DNA of 36,633 nt, from assembly GCF_002078235.1 (NCBI RefSeq), contig NZ_MSGP01000088.1, positions 1 to 36,633 of the forward strand, read 5' to 3'. The position numbers were made by a program, and so were the translations under genes. Below, piece after piece: positions 1-7,021 of this stretch. The notes under the pieces are model-generated. The model worked only from the letters and a program-made list of their open reading frames with translations, made no database searches and was not told the origin of the DNA. The stretch's first letter is position 1. Every line of letters starts with the position of its first letter. Source of the DNA: Streptomyces viridosporus. GTDB taxonomy: Bacteria; Actinomycetota; Actinomycetes; Streptomycetales; Streptomycetaceae.

Positions 1-90
1 CGCCCCGCCCCGCCCCCTGTGGCGCCGGGCCGCCGGGCGGGTCAAGCGCTCACTGACGAACCAGCAGAAGAAGAACTGAGGACCCCTTCG

Positions 91-684
91 ATGCGACCCC
101 TTTCCCTCTCCGGTGCCTGGGTGCACGAGCCGAAGCTCTTCCCCGACGGCCGGGGCAGCTTCCACGAGTGGTTCAAGGCCCCGGTCTTCAGCGAGGCGGT
201 CGGCCACCCGCTCACGCTGGCCCAGGCCAACATGTCCGTCTCCAGCCGGGGCACCCTGCGCGGCATCCACTTCGCCGACGTGCCGCCCGGCCAGGCCAAG
301 TACGTCAAGTGCGTGCGCGGCGCGGTCCTCGACGTGATCGTGGACATCCGGACCGGCTCGCCCACCTTCGGCCGGTGGGAGGCGGTCCGCCTGGACGACC
401 GGGACCACCACGCGGTCTACCTCTCCGAGGGCCTCGGCCACGGCTTCATGGCGCTCACCGAGGACGCCACCGTGGTCTACCTCTGCTCCGAGGGGTACGC
501 CCCCGAGCGCGAGCACGGCATACACCCGCTCGACCCCGCGCTCGGCATCGACTGGCCCGAGGACCTCACGCCGCTGCTCTCCGCCAAGGACGAGCAGGCG
601 CCCACCCTGGCCGAGGCCCGGGAGCAGGGCCTGCTGCCCTCCTACGAGGCGTGCGTGGCCTACCGGGAGAGCCTCGGCGGCTGA
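91..684 (+). CDS. RmlC-family dTDP-4-dehydrorhamnose 3,5-epimerase-like protein
   Basis: The 197-residue product matches the cupin-fold RmlC family, which epimerises C3 and C5 of dTDP-4-keto-6-deoxyglucose in the cytosol during deoxysugar synthesis. Visible marks are the RGIHF motif with the probable catalytic His60, the VLDVIVDIRTGSPTFG strand, GLGHGF, a Tyr in TVVYLCSEGY near residue 130, and the closing DPALGIDWP. The length is normal for the family. ATG 91 is chosen because the protein from here lines up with the family N-terminus; a GTG-type start further upstream would only add a low-complexity extension. No other rhamnose genes (rmlA, B, D) are in the window, so the substrate is inferred; a single 3- or 5-epimerase of another nucleotide sugar is possible. 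The gene stands alone upstream of rplU. Confidence 0.8.
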   Translation: MRPLSLSGAWVHEPKLFPDGRGSFHEWFKAPVFSEAVGHPLTLAQANMSVSSRGTLRGIHFADVPPGQAKYVKCVRGAVLDVIVDIRTGSPTFGRWEAVRLDDRDHHAVYLSEGLGHGFMALTEDATVVYLCSEGYAPEREHGIHPLDPALGIDWPEDLTPLLSAKDEQAPTLAEAREQGLLPSYEACVAYRESLGG

Positions 685-715
685 ACCGCCCGGGTCGGAC
701 CCGCCCGGGGCCGGT

Positions 716-745
716 TTGACCCGTTCGGCCACGGCCCCGTAACCT
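716..745 (+). promoter_or_regulatory. Candidate promoter for rplU-rpmA
   Basis: TTGACC at 716-721 and TAACCT at 740-745 are separated by 18 bases, a good match to the Streptomyces housekeeping (HrdB-type) promoter. Transcription would start near 752 and give a leader of about 135 bases before rplU. Confidence 0.5.
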
Positions 746-751
746 GGACCG

Positions 752-887
752 TCGGCATGTCCAGTGACAAGCCACATCCCCGTAAACCTCTTCCTCCGGA
801 GCGCACGGTGTTCCGGAGAGGCCGCTCGCGTGCCGCGGGCGGCTGGACTGCGGGGGTGCCGTTCCCGAGCGAGAGAGTGAGTTCCGC
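752..887 (+). promoter_or_regulatory. Structured 5' leader of rplU
   Basis: The leader contains a perfect 7-bp stem, CTCCGGA at 794-800 with TCCGGAG at 812-818, and a second GC-rich stem candidate around 821-843 (GCCGC with GCGGC). A long folded leader before L21 is compatible with autoregulation by a ribosomal protein, as known for L21 leaders in Firmicutes. No coding sequence is apparent here. The regulatory role is inferred; only the base pairing is seen. Confidence 0.35.
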
Positions 888-1208
888 GTGTACGCCATCG
901 TGCGCAGCGGTGGTCGCCAGCACAAGGTTGCTGTCGGCGACATCGTCGAGGTTGACAGGATTTCCACCGCCAAGGTCGGCGACACGGTCGAGCTCTCGAC
1001 CCTGCTCGTCGTCGACGGCGACTCCGTGACCAGCGACCCGTGGGTGCTGGCCGGCATCAAGGTCCAGGCCGAGGTCGTGGACCACCACAAGGGCCAGAAG
1101 ATCGACATTCTGCGCTACAAGAACAAGACCGGCTACCGCCGTCGTCAGGGCCACCGCCAGCAGTACACGGCGATCAAGGTCACTGAGATCCCCGCGGCTG
1201 CGAAGTAA
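888..1208 (+). CDS. rplU: Large-subunit ribosomal protein bL21
   Basis: This 106-residue protein is bL21, which binds 23S rRNA in the 50S subunit. It opens with the diagnostic [14 protein letters not shown] and ends with the basic [17 protein letters not shown] segment and an ITEIP-like tail ([10 protein letters not shown]). The start is GTG at 888, preceded by a purine-rich GAGAGAGTGAG stretch that can act as ribosome-binding site. It is followed after 14 bases by rpmA, so the two are co-transcribed, the order found throughout bacteria. Confidence 0.98.
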   Translation: MYAIVRSGGRQHKVAVGDIVEVDRISTAKVGDTVELSTLLVVDGDSVTSDPWVLAGIKVQAEVVDHHKGQKIDILRYKNKTGYRRRQGHRQQYTAIKVTEIPAAAK

Positions 1209-1222
1209 GGGACTGAGGAGAG

Positions 1223-1477
1223 ATGGCACACAAGAAGGGCGCATCGTCCACCCGGAACGGCCGCGACTCGAACGCCCAGCGGCTCGGCGTGAAGCGCTTC
1301 GGCGGTCAGGTCGTCAACGCGGGTGAGATCCTCGTCCGCCAGCGCGGCACCCACTTCCACCCCGGCGCCGGCGTCGGTCGCGGCGGCGACGACACGCTGT
1401 TCGCGCTGCAGGCCGGTGCGGTGGAGTTCGGCACCAGCCGCGGCCGCAAGGTCGTGAACATCGTTCCGGTCGCCTGA
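1223..1477 (+). CDS. rpmA: Large-subunit ribosomal protein bL27
   Basis: The 84-residue protein is bL27, whose N-terminus reaches the peptidyl-transferase centre. It begins [17 protein letters not shown], the non-processed form typical of Actinobacteria (no N-terminal cleavage extension as in Firmicutes), and contains [11 protein letters not shown] and the [10 protein letters not shown] loop. A strong ribosome-binding site, GAGGAG, lies seven bases before the ATG. It follows rplU and precedes a terminator-like hairpin before obg. Confidence 0.98.
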   Translation: MAHKKGASSTRNGRDSNAQRLGVKRFGGQVVNAGEILVRQRGTHFHPGAGVGRGGDDTLFALQAGAVEFGTSRGRKVVNIVPVA

Positions 1478-1488
1478 CCGGAAGCTTT

Positions 1489-1538
1489 CGCGAGGCGGAC
1501 CTCACTTCCCCGGCGGGAAGGCGGGTCCGCCTTTCGCG
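1489..1538 (+). terminator. Hairpin between rpmA and obg
   Basis: AGGCGGACC at 1493-1501 pairs perfectly with GGTCCGCCT at 1524-1532, followed by TT, and outer CGCG bases (1489-1492 and 1535-1538) extend it. It could end the ribosomal transcript or act as a partial terminator reducing read-through into obg. Confidence 0.65.
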
Positions 1539-1583
1539 TGTTAGACCGAGAACCGATCCGTACGTTTCTGGAGGCACCCCACC

Positions 1584-3029
1584 ATGACCACCTTCGTGGA
1601 CCGCGTCGAACTGCACGTCGCCGCGGGTAACGGAGGCCACGGCTGTGCCTCCGTCCACCGCGAGAAGTTCAAGCCGCTGGGCGGACCCGACGGCGGGAAC
1701 GGCGGACGCGGCGGCGATGTGATCCTCACCGTCGACCAGTCCGTCACCACGCTGCTCGACTACCACCACTCCCCGCACCGCAAGGCCACCAACGGCAAGC
1801 CCGGCGAGGGCGGCAACCGGTCCGGCAAGGACGGCCAGGACCTCGTCCTGCCGGTGCCGGACGGGACCGTCGTCCTCGACAAGGCGGGCAACGTCCTCGC
1901 CGACCTCGTCGGACACGGGACCTCGTACGTCGCGGCCCAGGGCGGGCGCGGCGGACTCGGGAACGCGGCCCTGGCCTCGGCGCGGCGCAAGGCGCCCGGG
2001 TTCGCGCTGCTCGGCGAGCCGGGGGACCTCCAGGACATCGTCCTGGAGCTGAAGACGGTCGCCGACGTGGCGCTCGTGGGGTACCCGAGTGCCGGCAAGT
2101 CGTCCCTCATCTCCGTGCTCAGCGCCGCCAAGCCCAAGATCGCCGACTATCCGTTCACCACGCTGGTGCCGAACCTCGGGGTCGTCACCGCCGGGTCCAC
2201 CGTCTATACCATCGCCGACGTCCCCGGGCTGATCCCGGGCGCCAGCCGGGGCAAGGGGCTCGGGCTGGAGTTCCTGCGCCACGTGGAGCGGTGCAGCGTG
2301 CTCGTGCACGTGCTGGACACCGCCACGCTGGAGTCCGACCGCGACCCCGCCTCCGACCTCGACGTCATCGAGGAGGAGCTGCGGCAGTACGGCGGTCTCG
2401 ACGACCGGCCGCGGATCGTCGTCCTCAACAAGATCGACGTCCCCGACGGCAAGGACCTCGCCGAGATGGTGCGGCCCGATCTGGAGGCGCGCGGTTACCG
2501 CGTCTTCGAGGTGTCGGCCGTCGCCCACATCGGGCTGCGGGAACTCTCCTTCGCCCTGGCGGAGCTGGTGGCCCGGGCGCGGGCCGCCAAGCCGAAGGAA
2601 GAGGCGACGCGGATCGTCATCCGGCCCAAGGCCGTGGACGACGCGGGCTTCACCGTCACCCGCGAGGAGATCGGCGGCGAGCCGCTGTTCCGGGTGCGCG
2701 GCGAGAAGCCCGAACGCTGGGTCCGCCAGACGGACTTCAACAACGACGAGGCCGTCGGCTACCTCGCCGACCGGCTCAACCGCCTCGGTGTCGAGGAGGA
2801 GTTGGTGAAGGCCGGTGCCCGGTCCGGCGACGGCGTCGCCATCGGGCCCGAGGAGAACGCGGTCGTCTTCGACTGGGAGCCGTCCCTGACGGCCGGCGCG
2901 GAGATGCTCGGCCGGCGCGGCGAGGACCACCGCTTCGAGGCGCCCCGCCCCGCCGCCCAGCGGCGACGCGACCGGCAGGCCGAACGGGACGAGGCCGAGC
3001 GGGAGTACGACGGCTTCGAACCGTTCTAG
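1584..3029 (+). CDS. obg: GTPase Obg (CgtA)
   Basis: Obg is an essential GTPase that binds the 50S subunit; in Streptomyces it has been tied to the onset of aerial mycelium. The 481-residue protein shows the glycine-rich Obg fold (about 1-160), then a G domain: G1 GYPSAGKS at 166-173, the switch FTT at 191-193, G3 DVPG at 212-215, G4 NKID at 282-285 and SAV at 311-313. A C-terminal OCT domain (about 345-430) and an acidic tail follow, as in other high-GC Gram-positives. GGAGG at 1570-1574 is a clear ribosome-binding site nine bases before the ATG. It is the last gene of the rplU operon. Confidence 0.97.
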   Translation: MTTFVDRVELHVAAGNGGHGCASVHREKFKPLGGPDGGNGGRGGDVILTVDQSVTTLLDYHHSPHRKATNGKPGEGGNRSGKDGQDLVLPVPDGTVVLDKAGNVLADLVGHGTSYVAAQGGRGGLGNAALASARRKAPGFALLGEPGDLQDIVLELKTVADVALVGYPSAGKSSLISVLSAAKPKIADYPFTTLVPNLGVVTAGSTVYTIADVPGLIPGASRGKGLGLEFLRHVERCSVLVHVLDTATLESDRDPASDLDVIEEELRQYGGLDDRPRIVVLNKIDVPDGKDLAEMVRPDLEARGYRVFEVSAVAHIGLRELSFALAELVARARAAKPKEEATRIVIRPKAVDDAGFTVTREEIGGEPLFRVRGEKPERWVRQTDFNNDEAVGYLADRLNRLGVEEELVKAGARSGDGVAIGPEENAVVFDWEPSLTAGAEMLGRRGEDHRFEAPRPAAQRRRDRQAERDEAEREYDGFEPF

Positions 3030-3070
3030 CCGTTCCGGCCCCGGACGTCGTCCGGCGCTCACTTCTTCGA

Positions 3071-3112
3071 CCCGCCGCGGCCACGGGACGTTCCCGTGCC
3101 GCGGCGGGTTTC
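3071..3112 (+). terminator. Strong terminator after obg
   Basis: CCCGCCGCGG (3071-3080) pairs with CCGCGGCGGG (3099-3108), with an inner CACGGGA/TCCCGTG stem (3082-3088 with 3092-3098), a one-base bulge and a short T run. The hairpin closes the ribosomal-protein/obg unit and separates it from the accessory genes. Confidence 0.85.
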
Positions 3113-3223
3113 CTGTTGTCTCTCTGCTTGTCATGAACGCGAACCGTTGAGTTCAGCGCGCGGACCGCCCGGAGGGTGACCTTCCCCCTGTCCAAGAGGT
3201 TCACGAGGCAGGGGAGTTCGTCG

Positions 3224-4774
3224 ATGACCGGAGCAGTTCCGCTCGACCGCCGCCGGGTTCTGACCGCCGGTGCCGCTGTGCTCGGCGCCGCGGCCGCCGG
3301 CCAGTTGTGGCTGCCCGCCACCGCCCGGGCCGCCGAGAAGCCTTTACCCGACGGGGTGTTCAGCCTGGGCGTCGCCTCCGGCGACCCACTGGCGGACGGG
3401 ATCGTGCTGTGGACCCGGCTCGCCCCCGACCCGCTGAACGGCGGCGGCATGCCCGACCGCACCGTGCCGGTGGAGTGGCAGCTCGCCACCGACGCCCGGT
3501 TCGAGGGGATCGTCCGCCGGGGCACCGCCCGGGCCCGGCCCGCGTACGGGCACAGCGTCCACGTCGACGTCCGCGGGCTGCGCCCCGGCACCACGTACTG
3601 GTTCCGCTTCCGCGCCGGCGGGCAGCTCTCGCCCGTCGGCCGCACCCGCACCGCGCCCGCCCCGCACAGCGCCGGCGGCCGTCTGCGCGTCGCGCTCGCC
3701 TCCTGCCAGAACTGGCAGCACGGCTACTTCACCCCGTACGCCGACATGCTGGAACAGGACCCGGACGTCGTGGTGTTCGTCGGCGACTACATCTACGAGT
3801 CGACGCCGTCGGCGACCGGCGTACGGCGCCACGAGGGCACGGGGGAGCCGTACAGCCTGGCCCAGTACCGCAACCGGTACGCCCAGTACCGTTCCGACCC
3901 CGACCTCGCGGCGATGCACGCCCACGCCCCCTTCGTGGTCACCTTCGACGACCACGAGGTCGACAACGACTTCGCCGGCGAGATCCCGCAGGACCCCGGC
4001 AAGCAGCCGCACGACGCGTTCGTCGCCCGGCTGACCGCCGCCTACCAGGCGTACTACGAGCACATGCCGGTCCGCGCCACCGCCGTCCCGAACGGCCCGC
4101 ACATCCGCATGTACCGCCGGCTGGAGTTCGGCCGGCTCGCCCGGCTCAACGTGTTGGACACCCGGCAGTACCGCAGCGACCAGGCCACCAGCCAGGAGGG
4201 CGCCCAGGACCCGTCGCTGACCATGCTCGGCGCCGCGCAGCGGCGGTGGCTGGTCGACGGGCTGCGCCGTTCGCCCGCCCGCTGGAACCTGATCGCCTCC
4301 CAGATCATGATGGCCGAGACGGACCTCCAGGTCGGCCCGGGCAAGCTCTGGTTCTACGACGCCTGGGACGGCTACCAGGCCGAACGGAACGCGCTGCTGA
4401 AGGAGTTCGCGCGGGTGCGCAACCCCGTGGTGCTCACCGGCGACCGGCATCTGACGATGGTCGGCGACCTCAAGGCGGACTTCGCCGATCCGGACTCGGC
4501 GGTCGTGGGCGCCGAGTTCGTCGGCACCTCCATCTCCAGCAACGGCGACCAGGACCAGGCCGCCTTCGCCCGGGAGTGGGACCCGCGGCGTGCGGACAAC
4601 CCGCACTGGAAGCTGCTCGACGCCCACCGCGGCTACCACCTGTTCGACATCCGCCCCGACCGCATCGACGCGCGCGTGCGGGTCGTCGACACCGTCGTGG
4701 AGCCGCGGGCCACGCCGAGCACGCTGGCCACGCTGCGGGTGGAGGCCGGCCGGCCCGGCGTCCACCTGGTCTGA
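3224..4774 (+). CDS. PhoD-family alkaline phosphatase/phosphodiesterase, Tat-exported
   Basis: The 516-residue protein has a twin-arginine signal (DRRRVLTAGAAVLG, then a probable ARA|AE cleavage) and the PhoD fold: an N-terminal fibronectin-like domain, then metal-binding motifs ASCQNW, VFVGDYIYES, FDDHEVDND and LTGDRHL. PhoD enzymes are secreted Ca/Fe phosphatases and phosphodiesterases; Bacillus PhoD degrades wall teichoic acid. That function suits the teichoic-acid-type genes downstream but is inferred. ATG 3224 is preferred because AGGGGAG lies a few bases upstream; a GTG at 3176 would put residues ahead of a proper Tat signal. Codon 41 (3344-3346) is TTA, the rare leucine codon read only by the bldA tRNA in Streptomyces. 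A strong hairpin follows, so it is transcribed alone. Confidence 0.92.
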   Translation: MTGAVPLDRRRVLTAGAAVLGAAAAGQLWLPATARAAEKPLPDGVFSLGVASGDPLADGIVLWTRLAPDPLNGGGMPDRTVPVEWQLATDARFEGIVRRGTARARPAYGHSVHVDVRGLRPGTTYWFRFRAGGQLSPVGRTRTAPAPHSAGGRLRVALASCQNWQHGYFTPYADMLEQDPDVVVFVGDYIYESTPSATGVRRHEGTGEPYSLAQYRNRYAQYRSDPDLAAMHAHAPFVVTFDDHEVDNDFAGEIPQDPGKQPHDAFVARLTAAYQAYYEHMPVRATAVPNGPHIRMYRRLEFGRLARLNVLDTRQYRSDQATSQEGAQDPSLTMLGAAQRRWLVDGLRRSPARWNLIASQIMMAETDLQVGPGKLWFYDAWDGYQAERNALLKEFARVRNPVVLTGDRHLTMVGDLKADFADPDSAVVGAEFVGTSISSNGDQDQAAFAREWDPRRADNPHWKLLDAHRGYHLFDIRPDRIDARVRVVDTVVEPRATPSTLATLRVEAGRPGVHLV

Positions 4775-4788
4775 GACCGCCGCCCGGC

Positions 4789-4830
4789 GGGAGGGGCCCC
4801 GGCGCTCGTGCGAGCGCCGGGGCCCCTCCC
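4789..4830 (+). terminator. Terminator after the PhoD-like gene
   Basis: A perfect 19-bp stem joins 4789-4807 (beginning GGGAGGGGCCCC) to 4812-4830 with a four-base loop. There is no U-tract, which is common in Streptomyces terminators. Confidence 0.85.
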
Positions 4831-5371
4831 GCGTCCCGGGGACCGCGCGCCGTCCCCCTCTTCTCGCCGTCGTTCTCCCCGGCTCTCCGGAACCGGAATG
4901 CGGCGGAATCCCGACGGGAATTCCGCGGTAATACCTCCCGGCGGCGCCGGAATACGGAGAACCCGTGTGGTCCCGTCGCGAAGACGTGAAGATCCGGGCC
5001 GTGTTCCCGGCGCGGCCCCGCACGGGCCGACCCGCCGTGACCGCCGTACGGCACGGGGCGTACGGTGCACCTGACATCGCCGGAGGAACCGCGAAGGTCC
5101 CCGGTCACCGCTGTCCGGAGCGACCGCGACCGCGGTCGTGACCGTGCCCGCGCCGAGCACGCCGTTCGCCCCGCGCACGGCGACCGCCCGCCCCCTGTGG
5201 AGTTACTCACAGCAATTCCCGGGGTGTTCCGGGAACCGTCGCCGAGCCCCGGGAGTCATAGGTGAATGACAGGTTGCGCGCACATTTGCTGTCAAGGTCG
5301 CTCACCTTGCACTGCGGTAACCACAAGTGGGACCATTTCGAGGTCCCCTGTCGCCCCAAGGTAGGTCACCT
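4831..5371 (+). other. Long non-coding interval upstream of the cytidylyltransferase gene
   Basis: No credible gene was found in these 540 bases. They hold a near-perfect palindrome at 4903-4926 (GCGGAATCCCG against CGGGAATTCCGC, one extra A), a CRP-like site at 5195-5212 described separately, and a smaller inverted repeat AAGGTCGCTCACCTT at 5294-5308. The last 100 bases are less GC-rich than the neighbouring genes, as expected for a promoter region, but I could not place a convincing -35/-10 pair. Confidence 0.5.
5195..5212. promoter_or_regulatory. CRP-like palindrome
   Basis: CTGTG and CACAG arms flank GAGTTACT, giving GTG-N8-CAC, close to the Crp/FNR-family TGTGA-N6-TCACA pattern with one mismatch. 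It lies about 160 bases before the downstream start codon. A role is inferred from pattern alone. Confidence 0.25.
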
Positions 5372-6868
5372 GTGTCCCAGCACATAGCCAAGCCCCGTAC
5401 CACCGCAGTGATCCTGGCCGGTGGTACCGGTCAGCGGGTGGGTCTGTCGATTCCCAAGCAACTGCTGAAGATCGCCGGCAAGGCAGTCATCGAGCACACC
5501 CTGGCCACCTTCGAGAAGGCCGACTCGATCGACGAGATCATCGTGCTGATGGCGCAGGGTTATGTGCCCGACATCGAGAAGATCGTCGCCAAGGCCGGGT
5601 TCACCAAGGTCACCAAGGTCATCGAGGGCGGCTCGACCCGGAACGAGACCACCGAGCGGGCCATCGCCGCGCTCGGCGAGGGCCTGGCCGAGGGCGAGGA
5701 CCTCAACGTCCTCTTCCACGACGCCGTCCGCCCGCTGCTGTCGCAGCGCGTCATCGACGACTGCGTGAGCGCGCTGGAGCGCTACCAGGCCGTCGACGTG
5801 GCCATCCCGTCCGCGGACACCATCATCGTCACGCGCACCCACGGCGAGGACGGCGAGTTCATCACCGAGATCCCGGACCGCTCCCGGCTGCGCCGCGGCC
5901 AGACGCCGCAGGCCTTCAAGTTGTCCACCATCCGCCGCGCCTACGAGGTCGCCGCCGGCGACCCGAACTTCCAGGCCACCGACGACTGCTCGGTCGTGCT
6001 CAAGTACCTGCCGGACGTGCCGATCCACGTCGTCGCGGGCGACGAGTACAACATGAAGGTCACCCAGCCCGTCGACGTCTTCATCGCCGACAAGCTCTTC
6101 CAGCTCGCCTCCACCGCCGCGCCCGAGCAGAACGGCGAGGAGGCCTACCGCGAGCTGCTCACCGGCAAGACCCTGGTGGTCTTCGGCGGTTCGTACGGCA
6201 TCGGCAAGGACATCGCCGAACTCGCCGAGTCCTACGGCGCCACCGTCTACGCGCTCGGCCGCTCCACCACCGGCACCCACGTGGAGAACCCGGAGGAGGT
6301 CGACGACGCGCTGTCCAAGGCGTACGCCGAGACCGGCCGCATCGATTACGTCGTCAACACCGCGGGCGTGCTGCGCATCGGGAAGCTCGCCGAGACCGAC
6401 AACGCCACCATCGAGGAGGCGCTGAAGGTCAACTACCTGGCCCCCGTGCAGATCGCCCGCTCCGCCTACAAGTACCTGGCCGAGACCAAGGGGCAGCTGC
6501 TGCTGTACACCTCCAGCAGCTACACCCGCGGGCGCGCCGAGTACAGCCTGTACTCCTCCACCAAGGCCGCGATGGTGAACCTCACCCAGGCCCTGTCCGA
6601 CGAGTGGGCCGGCGACGGCGTCCGCGTCAACTGCATCAACCCGGAGCGCACCGCCACGCCGATGCGCACCAAGGCCTTCGGCCAGGAGCCCGCGGGCAGC
6701 CTGCTCTCCTCCGAGGCGGTGGCCCGCACCTCGCTGGACGTGCTGCTGTCGGAGCTCACCGGTCACGTCATCGACGTGCGCCAGCAGGACCCGACCGCGG
6801 GCGCGGCGCGGGCCTCCGGCTTCGAACAGGCGCTGGCCTCGGTGCTGGACCGTCAGGACGGCGTGTAA
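5372..6868 (+). CDS. Bifunctional IspD/TarI-like cytidylyltransferase / SDR oxidoreductase (probable CDP-ribitol synthase)
   Basis: This 498-residue protein fuses two enzymes. Residues 1-240 are an IspD/TarI-type CTP transferase (AVILAGGTGQR at about 12-22, IPKQLL, HDAVRP at 116-121, RRGQTPQAF). Residues 265-498 are a short-chain dehydrogenase with the nucleotide loop GGSYGIG (272-278), NTAGVL, a serine-rich TSSSY and the catalytic YSSTK (394-398). The same fusion occurs in Haemophilus Bcs1/Acs1, which reduces ribulose 5-phosphate and makes CDP-ribitol. A cytosolic role supplying CDP-ribitol to the polyol-phosphate transferases downstream is therefore likely; a true IspD role is unlikely given the fusion and neighbours. 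GTG 5372 is chosen for the AAGGTAGG seven bases upstream; an upstream GTG at 5327 has poorer support. The reductase could use a different keto-sugar phosphate. Confidence 0.82.
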   Translation: MSQHIAKPRTTAVILAGGTGQRVGLSIPKQLLKIAGKAVIEHTLATFEKADSIDEIIVLMAQGYVPDIEKIVAKAGFTKVTKVIEGGSTRNETTERAIAALGEGLAEGEDLNVLFHDAVRPLLSQRVIDDCVSALERYQAVDVAIPSADTIIVTRTHGEDGEFITEIPDRSRLRRGQTPQAFKLSTIRRAYEVAAGDPNFQATDDCSVVLKYLPDVPIHVVAGDEYNMKVTQPVDVFIADKLFQLASTAAPEQNGEEAYRELLTGKTLVVFGGSYGIGKDIAELAESYGATVYALGRSTTGTHVENPEEVDDALSKAYAETGRIDYVVNTAGVLRIGKLAETDNATIEEALKVNYLAPVQIARSAYKYLAETKGQLLLYTSSSYTRGRAEYSLYSSTKAAMVNLTQALSDEWAGDGVRVNCINPERTATPMRTKAFGQEPAGSLLSSEAVARTSLDVLLSELTGHVIDVRQQDPTAGAARASGFEQALASVLDRQDGV

Positions 6869-6896
6869 TAATCAAGGGCAAATAGACTCAGGTAAT

Positions 6897-6956
6897 TCAG
6901 GCCTCTGCGGTCGCTCGTTAACGAAGTTCGTGTAACGGGTTCTCGCGGGGGCCTGA
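6897..6956 (+). promoter_or_regulatory. Inverted repeat between the cytidylyltransferase and the transferase gene
   Basis: TCAGGCCTCTGCG (6897-6909) can pair in RNA with CGCGGGGGCCTGA (6944-6956), 13 pairs including two G-U. The 34-base loop holds the palindrome TCGTTAACGA and a second GTAACG. It may be a terminator, an attenuator or an operator for the downstream gene; the sequence does not decide. Confidence 0.35.
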
Positions 6957-7021
6957 GTCCGTAGCCGATGAAATACTCGCAGGCACAAACCGGCACTCCC
7001 CATCCCAGAGCAGGTTTCTCC

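Noticed and set aside
1314..3134. Long minus-strand open frame (606 codons) opposite obg
   Set aside because: It is the antisense shadow of obg: GC-rich third positions of the real gene remove stop codons on the other strand. Composition is Arg/Gly/Asp/Val-heavy without family motifs.
3151..3210. GTTCA-like words (3151 GTTCAGC, 3199 GTTCACG) upstream of the PhoD-like gene as a PHO box
   Set aside because: The two words are 48 bases apart, not in 11-bp phase, and no adjacent units match, so a PhoP site is not supported by sequence alone.
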